Source of the DNA: Diphasiastrum complanatum
Taxonomy: Eukaryota > Streptophyta > Lycopodiopsida > Lycopodiales > Lycopodiaceae
Reading direction: 5' to 3'
Length of the DNA: 64,000 bases
Assembly: GCA_029204225.1 (NCBI GenBank)
Contig: CM055097.1
Location: forward strand, 15,221,853 to 15,285,852
Below are positions 1-10,805 of this stretch, piece by piece. Each line of letters starts with the position of its first letter. Within the stretch, counting starts at the first letter, position 1. The notes under the pieces were generated by a model. It saw nothing but the letters and a program-made list of their open reading frames with translations, searched no databases and was not told the DNA's origin. Both the position numbers and the translations under genes were made by a program.

Positions 1-2151
1 TCCCAATCAGATCGACTCGCTTCAACTGTCTTTGTCATAATGGTGCAAAGAATCTTATTGGAAGATTCAGCTTGGCCATTCCCTCTAAGATAATAGGGAG
101 TACTAAATCTGTGTATAACAAAAAAATCTTCCAGTAAACACTTTATTGTTTGATTAACAAAGTGTGTACCCCGATCACTGACAATTTCGATCGGACATCC
201 AAATCTGATTATAATATTTTTATATAGAAACTTAGCTGTAGATTTTGCATCAACTACTTTGACAGATTTGGCTTGAACCCACTTGATCATATAATCAGTT
301 GCGACGATAATGTAGCGAGCCTGAGATCCTTGAGCAGCGGGATGAATAGGACCAACATAATCCAGTACCCAATTTTCAAACGGTGCTTGCGATAAAATCG
401 GATGTAAGGGTTCATAATTCTGTCGAGTAGGCGGTCGTGCTCGCTGGCAGACATCACATGTATGAATAAAATTTTCTGTGTCCTTATGAAGCGTAGGCCA
501 CCAACAACCGCATTGCAAAAGTTTGCGAACAGTAATATCTGTAGAGTGTCCTCCACCCATGCCATCATGTGAGAACATGATTAGATCTGGTACTTCATGC
601 GGTAAAACACATCTTCGTACAATATTATCTGATCCACGACGATACAATTGTCCTGCAATTAATTGATACGATTGAGCCTTATGAATCAATTATCTTTTCT
701 GTACTTTTGTCAAAGAGTCATTCAGTTGTCCTAGCATCAGGTACTTAACAATATCTGCTGCCCACTCAAGTATTGCTTCAACATAGAACAACGCAGCATC
801 TGGCAGTTCATCATCCACTTCAGTATTAACTGGTGCAGATTCAATTCGTGAAATGTGATCGGCTAGATAATGTTGCTTCTCCTTTCTGACCACAATTCGA
901 AAGTCAAATTCAATCAATAATAATAACCATCTTGCAATATGTCCAGTATTACACGTCTTATTTACCAAGTAAAGTAACGGTTGATGATCCGTATAAAATG
1001 CAAAGTGCGTTTCCATGAGATAGTGACAAAATTTCTGAACAGAAAAAATCATGGCTAGCGCTTCACATTCTGTTGTTGAATAATTCTTCTCTAGATCTGT
1101 AAGCTGTCTGCTTGCAAATCGTATAGGATAATCCTTCTTATAGTCACCTGGCTGCGTCAAAACTGATTGAATGGCGTATTTTGAGACGTCCGCATGAACA
1201 TGAAACTCTAATGTCCAATCTGGAGAACGCAGTATTGGTGCTGAAGATAATGTTTTTTTTAACTTTTCAAAGGCTTCTAACGCCTCTATTGTCCAAATAG
1301 GAACAATAGTTAATTTGTATATAGGTTGTGCTAAAGCCACAAAGAAGATAATAAAAATTAGATAGTAGTTCGCATGACCCATAAACACATAAACTCCTCG
1401 AATTGTTGCTGGCGGTGGCAATTCCACAATAACTTTGATCTTAGAATAATTGGTGGCAATACCATGTCTTGATATCACATGTCCAAGCACAACTCCGTGA
1501 GAAACCCATATCTGGCATTTTTTTGGATTTACAGAAATCTGATATTTGCGGCATCTTTCAAAGACTTTCTCCAATCGATCCAGGTGGTCTGTATATGTAC
1601 TATGAACTCCCGAGTCATCCAAGTAAATTTCAAAGAATTTTTGCTAATAATCTTTAAAGGCAAATTGCTTTACTCTTTGGAATGAACTTGGTGCATTACA
1701 GAGTCCAAACGACATTACTTTGTAAGCATAGGTGCTCCATTCTGTTGCAAAAGCAGTTTTGTGACGATCGGCAGGTGCAATCTTAACCTGGTTGTAACCA
1801 CTAAATCCATCCAGAAAACTATAAGCTTCCGCTCCAGCAAGGCGATCCAAAATGCTTTCAGTAAAAGGTAACGGAAAGTGATCCTTTCGTGTCACTTTAT
1901 TCAATGCTTTGAGATTCACACAGATTCGCAATTTCCCATTTTTTTTTTAATAACAATGACAATCGGTGAAATCCATTCGGTATGCTCGATCTCATAAATG
2001 AAATCGGCGTCAAGCAATCTCTGAAGTTCTTTCTTTATCAGATCTGCCACATTAGGATTACAACAATAGAACTTTGTAACCTTTGGTATTGCATCAGGTA
2101 CTAAAGGTATGGTATGTTCAATGACTGATGTCGGAATACCCTCCAAATGTT
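1..2151 (-). pseudogene. Ty3/gypsy pol remnant, copy 1 (RT - RNase H - integrase)
   Basis: Reading the minus strand downwards from 2,151, this encodes reverse transcriptase, then RNase H, then integrase, which is the Ty3/gypsy order. The RT has the palm motif YLDD (about 1,610-1,625) and the GFSGYNQVKI and SFGLCNAPSSFQR blocks. RNase H is visible as YAIQSVLTQPG, ECEALAM and YTDHQPL. The integrase keeps a CDVCQ zinc half-motif and the D-D-E triad (LDYVGP, SDRGTHF, ESSNK) before the window edge cuts it. It is dead: a homopolymer length change near 1,945 shifts the frame, an in-frame TAG lies just before YLDD (about 1,644), and a CAA-to-TAA change stops the frame at about 690. Comparison with copy 2 at 3,641-5,578 shows each lesion. 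Homology between the copies ends abruptly at 2,151. Family assignment is firm; the exact lineage is not. Confidence 0.93.
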
Positions 2152-2904
2152 TTCTAAGTGAGAAGCAGCTAAGAGGGACAATAGAGAGCCAGCGGCGAAT
2201 TGCTGCTTTGTATTGGCCTTAAAAGCTCGCTTGAGCTCACCAGAAATAGTCTTGAACCAGTTATATGGTTCAAGAGGGGCTTTGGCCAACTTGATGTGGG
2301 ACTCCACTACCCTGTGAAGGATTTGAGATGTGATGCGGTCTTTCCTGAGGTTGCCAACCATCAGGAAATGATTCAACAATTGGGCAGCGGCGTGGATGGA
2401 AGGCTCAGTGATGGCTTCCAGAAGGTAACCATCATTAGTCCAATGCAGATCGTTGGTGAGGTCAATGTATGGCTTGATGGCCTATTTGGCGTGCTTGTGA
2501 TTGGGTGAGGCGTGCGTACCGGATGAGATTCCTATAGCTGCAAGTGCGGCCTCAGTGACGCGCACCTTGTGTGTGGCTCCTTGGAAGGTGATGTAAAACT
2601 TGGATTTCTCTTCCTTCCACGTACTGAAGGCAAGAGTGATGAAATCCATATTGATGCGTCCCGAAAAGGCTCTCTCATGAATACCCATTGCAGTAAGTAG
2701 AGGCTCCGCAAGGGTCATCCACTGAGTGACCATGCTTGTGCTAGGAAGAATCATGATGTCCATTGCAGATGGGACATCACGATGGATAGTATAGCGCGGA
2801 GACTGGGAAGTATCGGTAGAAGACATGATGATCAGAAAGGAATTATAACCATGTGAGAATGTATCTGAAGGCAATGCAGAAAATTTGGAAGGCTTTGGTC
2901 GCAA
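2152..2904 (-). pseudogene. Unidentified ORF at the gag position of the gypsy remnant
   Basis: A minus-strand frame starts at 2,904 (a second Met about 25 codons later begins MSSTDTSQ) and runs about 250 codons to the junction with RT copy 1 at 2,151. It is broken once, by an in-frame TAG at about 2,482; the frame is the same on both sides. The product is mostly helical, with a W-rich segment (FSTWKEEKSKFYITF), then alternating helices ending in FAAGSLLSLLAASHLE. I do not recognise a named domain. Its place between a non-coding spacer and RT, on the same strand, is where gag would sit, and plant Athila-like elements have a long poorly conserved first ORF there. Gag or ORF1 is therefore an inference from position only. 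Protease is missing, so the junction with RT is a deletion or recombination point. Confidence 0.55.
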
Positions 2905-3640
2905 GAAAAATTTGCAAGAGCTTCGCTAGCACAAGTGAGGAATGAATCGAATTCAGCCAACTTATAAGTGAATTTGGTGGGTCCATTACACTGAATAGTA
3001 GTTGGGCTGATCAGTTATGACCAAAAATTTGCAAGCATGTACAGTACTGTAAAAATAGGCTATAAAAATCTCGGCGAAGGTTTCTAGGGATCGGAACCTA
3101 TCACACGAATGTTTTCCGGGGCTGGCGAAGGATGAACCTTCGCCTAGGAGGGTCCTTCGCCCAGGTACTGTCATAAATGTTTTTTTTTCACAATCTAAAC
3201 CTATGGACAACCTAATTTTGACATTTTAAGATCATCTAGCAGGTCGGCGAAGGTTCATAATGACGTTATGATGCTTGGCGAAGGTTCCCAAAATGGCATA
3301 TCACTGAACATTCGCCCGACTCAAAAATTGAATTTTCTCTTGTCAGAAACCTTCGCCCACCTCAATTTAGATAAATCAAGGGTGGATGTACAGTTTGAGA
3401 GCTGAGCGAAGGTTTCTGATACTGTATTGGCCAAATCGACCCAAAACAGTGGTTTTCTAAGTCATTTTCCATAAAAATATTGTGCTTCCATTTCCTTATG
3501 CTGATGACTTCCTGACTTTTGCTCATCAGTCTTTCCTTATTTTATTTTATTTTTTTCAACTGTCTTTTTCCAAAAAAAGTCAGCAAATTAAATACTGAAA
3601 ACAAAAAATTGAAAACAAATATGAAAAAAATATATTGAGA
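2905..3640 (-). repeat. Non-coding spacer with clustered GGCGAAGGTT motifs, possible gypsy LTR
   Basis: This non-coding block lies downstream of pol copy 2 and upstream of the unidentified ORF, both on the minus strand, so by position it should hold LTR and untranslated sequence shared by two tandem elements. Between about 3,060 and 3,430 the word GGCGAAGG or its complement CCTTCGCC recurs about eight times, in both orientations, including a close inverted pair at about 3,124-3,147. Ordinary LTR ends, primer site and polypurine tract were not recognised, so the LTR call is tentative. Confidence 0.4.
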
Positions 3641-5578
3641 TCATGCTTGCTGAACTGGCGGAGCAGGCTGCCGAAACTTGCGTAATCGGTTGCCATTTAC
3701 CGGAGTATCAAATCGTTTCCCATCCAAGTGCTCAAGAATTACTGCGCCATAGGTCAAAATTTCCTTCACTTTATACGGGCCTTCCCCAGTAAACTTCAAC
3801 TTACCCTTGATTAGCTTGGTTTTGTACATCAATGCAAGATTTCCTGCTTCTAGATCTTTGTTATGCAATCGTCGATCGTGCCATGCCTTGCGGCGGGCTT
3901 TCTCTGCTGCTAAGGCATGAACTGCCATCAATCGAGTTTCACATAATTTGTGCAACGCATCATGGCGAAGTTGTAAAGACTGATCATCATGTAATCGTTC
4001 CGTTGCTGCTATGAGTAAAGATGGGATTAAAAATTCAACTGGCATAACAGCATCTTGACCATAAACCAGTTGAAAAGGTGTTTGATTTGTACTATTTTTG
4101 TAAGCGGTTCTGAATGCCCATAATGTTGCATACAGTTTATGTTCCCAATCAGACCGACTCGCTTCAACTGTCTTTGTCATAATGGTGCAAAGAATCTTAT
4201 TGGAAGATTCAGATTGGCCATTCCCTCTAAGATAATAGGGAGTACTAAATCTGTGTATAACAAAAAAATCTTTCAGTAAACACTTTATTGTTTGATTAAC
4301 AAAGTGTGTACCCCGATCACTGACAATTTCGATCGGACATCCAAATCTGATTATAATATTTTCATATAGAAACTTAGCTGTAGATTTCGCATCAGCTACT
4401 TTGACAGCTTTGGCTTCAACCCACTTGATCATATAATCAGTTGCGACGATAATGTAGCGAGCCTGAGATCCTTGAGCAGCGAGATGAATAGGACCAACAT
4501 AATCCAGTCCCCATTTTTCAAACGGTGCTTGCGATAAAATCGGATGTAAGAATTCATAATGCTGTCGAGTAGGCCATCGTGCTCGCTGGCAGACATCACA
4601 TGTCTGAATAAAATTTTCTATGTCCTTATGAAGCGTAGGCCACCAACAACCGGATTGCAAAAGTTTGCAAACAGTAATATCTGTAGAGAAGTGTCCTCCA
4701 CCCATGCCATCATGTGAAAACATGATTAGATCTGGTACTTCATGCGGTAAAACACATCTTCGTAAAATATTATCTGATCCACGACGATACAATTGTCCTG
4801 CAATTAATTGATACGATTGAGCCTTATGAATCAATTGTCTTTTTTGTACTTTTGTCAAAGAGTCATTCGGTTGTCCTAGCATCAGGTACTTAACAATATC
4901 TGTCGCCCACTCAAGTACTGCTTCAACATAGAACAACGCAGCATCTGGCAGTTCATCATCCACTTCAGTATTAACTGGTGCATATTTCTACTAATAATCT
5001 TTAAAGGCAAATTGCTTTACTCTTTGGAATGAACTTGGTGCATTACAGAGTCCAAACGACATTACTTTGTAAGCATAGGTGCTCCATTCTGTTGCAAAAG
5101 CAGTTTTGTGACGATCGGCAGGTGCAATCTTAACCTGGTTGTAACCACTAAATCCATCCAGAAAATTATAAGCTTCCGCTCCAGCAAGGCGATCTAGAAT
5201 GCTTTCAGTAAAAGGTAACGGAAAGTGATCCTTCCGTGTCACTTTATTCAATGCTTTGAGATTCACACAGATTCGCAATTTCTCATTTTTCTTAATAAGA
5301 ATGACAATCGGTGAAATCCATTTGGTATGCTCGATCTCATAAATGAAATCGGCGTCAAGCAATCTCTGAAGTTCTTTCTTTATCAGATCTGCCACATTAG
5401 GATTACAGCAATAGAACTTTGTAACCTTTGGTATTGCATCAGGTACTAAAGGTATGGTATGTTCAATGACTGATGTCGGAATACCCTCCAAATCTTGATA
5501 ATTCCTATAAGGCCATAGGAAACAACTTAAGTTTATCTTGAGGATAAATCTCACCATAGACCTCACAGGATTCAGCAT
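3641..5578 (-). pseudogene. Ty3/gypsy pol remnant, copy 2 (RT fused to integrase, RNase H deleted)
   Basis: This second copy of the same gypsy pol is read from 5,578 down. The RT fragment (195 codons, opening with FLWPYRNYQDLEGIPTSVIE) ends near 4,991 and is followed almost at once by the tail of RNase H and a long integrase frame of 440 codons (4,963-3,641). Relative to copy 1, about 800 bp are absent at 4,985, removing the YLDD palm motif and most of RNase H. The integrase looks complete: zinc region, D-D-E residues, and a C-terminal barrel (LALMYKTKLIKGKLKFTGEG) with no chromodomain, ending at a natural stop. The copy extends further 5' than copy 1 before homology is lost near 5,578. It could not make active RT. 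Confidence 0.93.
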
Positions 5579-5855
5579 GAAGAAGTTAATTGAAGTTTAC
5601 ATAAAAAATTTGTTTTGATTTTTGCTTTGGATTGAGAAAAAAGTAGGAAATTGCTTGGTGTAGTTTTCTTTTAAGCTTGGATGGAGCTTGCAAAAAGTAG
5701 GCTTGGATTGAGCTTACAAACAATAAGTATTGAATGAGTAGAAGTGTATGCTTTTATTTGCATTGGGTTATGTAAAAATTAAAGCATTTCTATCATTCTA
5801 ATTGGAATTACGTGTTGTTGTATTTGCATAATAGGAAAACACACAAGCAACCCCA
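5579..5855. other. Spacer between two gypsy remnants
   Basis: AT-rich, non-coding. It has a short imperfect tandem duplication of about 28 bp around 5,674-5,720 (AGCTTGGATGGAGCTT followed by a diverged copy). No primer binding site or LTR end could be identified upstream of the plus-strand gag that follows. Confidence 0.5.
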
Positions 5856-6740
5856 ATGGATCAAACCAATGAAAATCCATCATTTGATCTATCAAACCCA
5901 TCCAATGTGGCACAAGCTCTTGAACTTCTTTACCAACAAATTCAAGCCACTAATAAACAGCTTCTTGAAACTAATCAAAGGAATCAAGACTTAGAGTCTA
6001 GGTTAGCCAACCAGAAGAAGCATGTAGTTTCACCTTCTCAAAATTGTTTAAGGGGGGGAAGAAAGATAGGAACTTGCAAGTGGTAAGTTCATGGCTTAAT
6101 GTACGGAACAAATACTTTGGCATGAACCAATATCCTGAATGTGAAAGTTGTCCACTGTTACTATGTTCCTTGAAGGAAGAGCCTTAGTATGGTGGGATGA
6201 CCTAGTTGCAAAAGACAATCAACCTTGTACATGGGATGATTTTTGCATAGTTTTTAGGGAATACTTCCTACCACTATTAGATGACGATGAACACATCCAA
6301 AAGTTGAGTCATTTAACAATGAATAAAGGTTTGGAACAATTTATTCCACCAAAGGTACAAATGTTAATGTTTATTGATGGGTTACCAAAAGATTACCAGG
6401 TGGATGTTCGTAGGAACCATCCAAAAACCCTAGAGGATGCTATTAGGGCTGCAAAGTATTTTGATGACACACCTAAGCCATCTAGGGTCACCAGCCTAAT
6501 GAGCCTAAGAAAGGTTTTCAATTCAAGAGGAAGGATAAGGAAGTTGTTAATGAACACATTCTAATTCCAACAATCCTAAGAAAATCAAGAAAAACTTTAA
6601 AAACCATAAGGGTGGTAAAGATATAGCTGAAGCTCGTAAGAAGAACCTATGCTTCAAGTGCAATGGCGAGGGTCACCTTGCACGAGATTGTGTAAAAAAA
6701 CCAGCTTCTACCTCAGGTAACCTATCTCAAAGTAACGAAA
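5856..6740 (+). pseudogene. Ty3/gypsy gag remnant with CCHC zinc knuckle
   Basis: The frame opens at 5,856 (MDQTNENPSFDL) with a short coiled region, shifts frame near 6,062, and continues as a retrotransposon gag core containing FLEGRALVWWDDL and WDDFCIVFREYF at about 6,150-6,280. Part of the core is deleted after EQFIPP. Near 6,654-6,695 a separate frame encodes the nucleic-acid-binding knuckle CFKCNGEGHLARDC (CX2CX4HX4C), complete. LEGRALVWW followed by a knuckle is typical of Ty3/gypsy gag. At least two frameshifts make it non-functional. It lies on the opposite strand from the gypsy copies at 1-5,578 and belongs to a different family. Confidence 0.85.
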
Positions 6741-6770
6741 TGGATGTATTTTTCATTAGTTCTTTAGTCT

Positions 6771-7170
6771 TTGGACCTAATGACCTTAATTGCATTAAAA
6801 GTAAAGAAATTGAACAAGGTAACCGTTAAGAATAGATATCCACTATCGCGGATGGATGACCTAACAGATTATCTTGGTGGTATTGAGTACTTTACCAAGA
6901 TAGATCTAAGGTCAGGATACCATCAGATATGCATTAGGACAGAAGATATACCAAAAATGGGTTTTCGAACTCGCTTTGGACACTACAAATTTTTGGTGCT
7001 ATCAGATATCATTTGATAAGAGATCTGGTTGAGAAAGACAGGCTGAAGACCAAGCTTGTTCCAACGAAGCAAATGGTGGCTGATATATATTTACAAAGCC
7101 TCTTGACAAGGCAATTTTTGAGAAGCTACGTGCAAGTCTAGAAATAAAAAAAATACCAGCTTTGAGAGGG
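6771..7170 (+). pseudogene. Chimeric remnant: gypsy RT fragment joined to copia RNase H tail
   Basis: Positions 6,800-7,002 encode a gypsy RT block ([44 protein letters not shown]). At about 7,003 the expected continuation of the gypsy palm is replaced by [12 protein letters not shown] and then, after a 2-nt frame change near 7,090, by IFTKPLDKAIFEKLRASLE, the C-terminal signature of copia RNase H. A purine tract and a TG that could start an LTR follow at 7,161-7,175, as expected downstream of a copia polyprotein. Protease, most of RT, RNase H core and integrase are missing. The two halves come from different superfamilies, so this is a recombination or deletion junction. Confidence 0.85.
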
Positions 7171-7173
7171 AGC
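7161..7173 (+). promoter_or_regulatory. Polypurine tract of a copia remnant
   Basis: TTTGAGAGGGAGC lies directly downstream of the copia RNase H tail and directly upstream of TGTAGAAACTATGAG, a likely LTR start. It would have primed plus-strand synthesis. Confidence 0.6.
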
Positions 7174-7760
7174 TGTAGAAACTATGAGTTTCTATCTTTC
7201 AAAGCATTAGCATTTTTCTTAGTTTTTCCTTGCTCTTTTTCCATCAGACTGCTGCATTTTTTAACTATGTTTTGCATAGTCTGCATTTTTGAACTATTTC
7301 GTCGGACAGTTTGCAATTTTTGGTCATGAAAAAAATACAGCACTGAGTCAAAACACTTAGAAAATGTTTTTCATGACTACCTTCGAGTTTCTCGCATTTT
7401 TTGCCCTTCCAAAAATGTGACACTATCTCCAAATGCCCTGAAAACTATTTTTATACCTTCAAGAACCTTCTGGAAAATGCGAAGGTCGTTGAACTTCGGC
7501 CCTTTTCTAGCCTCCGAAAATGCGAAGGGCATGAAGGCATAGTATAATGGTCGGAAAGCGGCAGAAGACAATGACGGGAAACTAAAATTAGTTTTAATTA
7601 AGACTGATACGTTTTTGTTTTGGCTAAATCAATTTACCTGGATGATCACATAGAGGATCATCAATATATAGACTAATACAGTCAGACGATTGGATATACA
7701 CACAAAAGGTAGTCAAAGATACTACTAGTGATTTTTACAGATTAGCAGTAGCTAGTCACA
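7174..7760 (+). repeat. Probable truncated copia 3' LTR and unassigned sequence
   Basis: This begins with TGTAGAAACTATGAG after the polypurine tract, so the first part is probably LTR. No second copy exists in the window and no CA end could be fixed. At 7,377-7,571 words such as GCGAAGG and CTTCGCA recur. The last 150 bp (TATA-rich, around 7,660-7,760) are unassigned. No gene is seen. Confidence 0.45.
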
Positions 7761-7926
7761 TTACTCGTGAGAGAGAACACCATCATTTTTTAATGCGATC
7801 TTGACCGTCCCTTTGCCTTCCACTCGTATGGTGCTTGATATCTGAAGTAGATGAATTGATCTTTGTTGTAAGCTGCATACTCGGTAAACCATTCCTTGCG
7901 AGAGATTCCTACTACTGCACGAAGGC
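7761..7926 (-). pseudogene. Copia-A protease-region fragment
   Basis: On the minus strand this matches the segment just after the protease active site of the plus-strand Copia-A copy at 26,940-27,060: a SRKEW-like start, then SSTIRVEGKGTVKI. It is joined directly to a truncated Copia-A LTR at about 7,926. An internal fragment downstream of an LTR implies either two tandem elements that shared an LTR or a later deletion. It is only about 55 codons long and broken. Confidence 0.75.
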
Positions 7927-8967
7927 GCGAGTTCCTCAAGCGTCAAAGACAGCCATCGTCTGATCAAAAACTGAGGAGTCGTAGACGTCCGTGTTCTGAT
8001 CAGAGTGAGTAAACAAGCGCGATTAAACATCGATAAAGTGCATTCAATCACAACAAGCATTCATCTACGTTATACACTAATAGAAAAGCATGCTACTGTT
8101 ATATTACATTGAAGCACGATAATGACAAAAAAAACCAGAATGAGGGCGTAACTGGGAGGCTCAAATAATACATCTCATGGATGGAGTGTCTCAAGTAATC
8201 TGTGTTGGAATGATCTATTTATAGATTGCATCCATGTATTAACTACATTAAATGTTTGTCACCTAATTAGGTAAGTCGTTGTACTTAAAAGTATATGGCT
8301 TTTGTGACAATTGTACATGATGTATACTGTCAACAAAGTAGGAATGTTGACGCGGACAAGGACGTCGCAAATTCTCTCACTTCGCATTTTACGTGAAGTG
8401 GTTTTCTCTCACTTCGCAAATTTCGAGAAGTGGCTGGGAATGTTCCTCGTTCAAAATAGACGACCTTCGGCATTTTTCTCTCTCTTCGAAATTTTGCAAA
8501 AAAGCCGAAGGTGCTCTTAAAAAGGCGAAGGTGCCCTCAAAAAGACGAAGGTGTCTTTAAAATAGCTCAACTCATGAAAATAGATGACCTTCAGAAATTT
8601 TCTCTCTTCACATTTTTCGAGAAAATGCAAAAAATTCGAAGGTGTTAAAAACAGTTAAACTTTTGAACTGCACAAGTTAAAATTTTGAACGATGCTAGTT
8701 TCGCATTTCGAAAAAATGCAAAAAAGCCGACACTATGGAAAACATAGTTCATTTCTGCAGACTCTCGCTAAAGTAATGTATACTCTCGCTAAAGTAATGT
8801 ATTTTTGCAGACTTGTTCTAAATGCAAGTTTGTGGAAGTCCTTGAAGATGGCCAAGTCTTCAATGAGTTCAAGTAATTGAACTTAACATCTGAACATGAA
8901 ATTATGATAGGATTGGTTACCCTTTGCTGGAGATCGGCCGGAAGCCCGTTGTAGACATTCTTCAAAT

Positions 8968-10132
8968 TGTTGGATTTATCTCTTCTACTCTCCTACATCC
9001 CATTTTACTTTGTCTCTACTTATGTTGTCGCACAGTCTGCATAATTAAATGTAAAATAAGACAGACGAATAAAACGCGATTGTCTGCATAAATAAAAGTA
9101 AATTCTCATAGGCGAAAAAAAAGAAAGACAAAAAGAACGCGACACTGTGTTTTTTACACGTGTTTTGTGACAGGCAAAAAAGGCGACACTGCCTTACAAA
9201 ATGCCAAAGGTGCCCTAGAAAAAGTGAAGGCACCCTGTAAATCAAATCCTAAGGCATTTCGCAGAGTGACGATTTTTTTCGCATCTTTACCAACGTCATT
9301 TTAGCAAAGACTGATGTTGCGGCCTTTTCACGCTCATCCCATGCAATTGTGCTAACAGATTTGACAACGACAACAACCACCCACCATCTCCTACAGACAT
9401 CACATCCACTTTGTACTTTCTTCATCTGCACACCTGTAACATTGTGTATATATAAGTAGATGCCTTGCGTATTGATTCATTTGTATTGTCAGTAATAGGT
9501 TCATTTCTTTTACGAATTGAATTAGCTTAGTAGAGCACGGGGTTTCATCTGCTATTGTCTTGTGCTCCACAACATTATTGACATATATATTTGCAATACT
9601 TAGTCTGATAATAGCTCTGTTGTTCTGCGTTCAGATTTGTGTCAATATTGCTATGCTTTTCTTTATTCCGTCTGACTCTCTTGATGCTCAATCTGGTAAT
9701 CAGTTCTTAGCGAATTATTATTAGTCTAGTTGTTGACGACTAATATTTAGTCTTGCCTTTCGCGACTAATTTACGACAGATTATCAGTCGAGCTCAGTCT
9801 AGCTCTTCGCAAATCATTTGCAACTAATAATTTGTCTAGTTGTTCGCAACAAATAATTCTTCTGATGTGTTTTTGTTAATGTTTGGCTACGTAATTAAAA
9901 CGACCTTGATTTCTATCACTAACGTTCTGTTCGTTTCTGATAGGCGTAGTCATGCTTAGGGAAAGAGTAATATAGCTCATTCCGTTGTGCACAAACACTT
10001 TCTTTTCGAGTTCGTTTTTGTTCGAGTTTTGAGTTCGTTTCTCGTTCAAGTTTCGAGTTCGCTTCTTTTCGTGTTCGTTTTCTTTTTGAGCTATTTTCGT
10101 TTCTCACACTCACACACCCTCTTTCTCCAACA
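8968..10132 (+). mobile_element. Copia-B solo LTR, 1,165 bp, target duplication CAAAT
   Basis: It begins TGTTGGATTTATC, ends CTTTCTCCAACA, and is flanked on both sides by CAAAT (8,963-8,967 and 10,133-10,137). Removing it restores the interrupted Copia-A LTR. The sequence matches the Copia-B LTRs at 51,438-52,495 and 60,310-62,431 over most of its length, including a TATA box (TGTATATATAAG, about 9,443-9,455) and a palindrome-rich R/U5. No internal region is present, so it is the product of LTR-LTR recombination. The precise target duplication makes the ends certain. Confidence 0.95.
9443..9455 (+). promoter_or_regulatory. TATA box in Copia-B LTR
   Basis: TGTATATATAAG is conserved in position and near-sequence in all three Copia-B LTRs (also about 51,763 and 61,711). 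Transcription should start some 30 bp downstream, defining the start of R. Confidence 0.6.
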
Positions 10133-10328
10133 CAAATAAATTGGTTGTCTAAGTTATGATTCCTGCAGATATCAGATGGGCAGACTTTGAACCCAAAATA
10201 GGTTTCACTTGGCCCTAGATCAAAGATCAATAAACGTGCAGGAAGAATCATGAAATAGAAATTAGTCATTCACCAAGGAGACAACTATGGGCTTAATTTT
10301 CAATAGTCTCCCTTAAAGTCACGGTTGG

Positions 10329-10804
10329 TGTTACGGCCATATTCGGTTAAGGACCTGGAATAGTCCCAATATGGTAGACTGGCCTTCCAGTATTCGAGAT
10401 TATTGGTCACGCCTAGATTTAATTCCACATCAAGGCCTGTTGGTGACTAATGACCTTGAGAGGACCCAGACACTCTAATTGAGACATATGGAGTTGTGCA
10501 TCTACATGTGACTGATATAGGCAGGAGGTATGCATGTAGAGCTGTGACCTATTTATAGTTGACCTGCATGGGACTGCATGTGCTCATGCATAGGATCCTA
10601 CTCTCTATATATTGAGGTAGTGATTATTTCGTCGACGACTTGGTCTAGGTTACCTGGTGAGATCTTCTCCTCTTGCTGTCACATTGGCATGGCTCGGGGG
10701 CTAGATCTAGGAGGGGTCTAGGTTTGGTTGGGTGGTTTTGCTCCACAGTCTCTCTTGTGTTTTCCTATCCTCATCTTAGAGAATTGTCCCTAGTGATCTT
10801 TACA
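10329..10804 (+). repeat. 5' LTR of LTR-N
   Basis: 476 bp, TGTTACGGCC at the start and TCTTTACA at the end. It pairs with 13,701-14,189. A likely TATA box (CTATTTATAG) lies near 10,548-10,557. Confidence 0.93.
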
Positions 10805-10805
10805 T

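Larger units (their letters stand above)
7927..10305 (-). repeat. Copia-A 3' LTR (minus strand), truncated and interrupted
   Basis: Read downwards from 10,305 it matches the plus-strand LTRs at 24,385-25,978 and 29,640-31,292: the start AAGCCCATAGTTGTCTCC, the GGGTCAAG-like stretch, the repeated U3 words, a TATA box (CTATAAATAGATC on minus at about 8,217-8,230), and the block TAGATGAATGCTTGTTGTG. The first bases are TATTG where the intact LTR at 28,916 has TGTTG. A Copia-B solo LTR (8,968-10,132) interrupts it, and about 320 bp of its 3' end are missing at 7,926. It belongs to the minus-strand pol at 14,195-16,485; a minus-strand polypurine stretch lies at 10,306-10,316. Confidence 0.88.

Noticed and set aside
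1-5578. Possible endogenous pararetrovirus
   Set aside because: A clear integrase with D-D-E triad after RNase H identifies Ty3/gypsy rather than a caulimovirus-like element.
8311-8880. Small plus-strand ORFs in the Copia-A LTR
   Set aside because: The segment is an LTR read in reverse; the frames have no conserved content in the other LTR copies.
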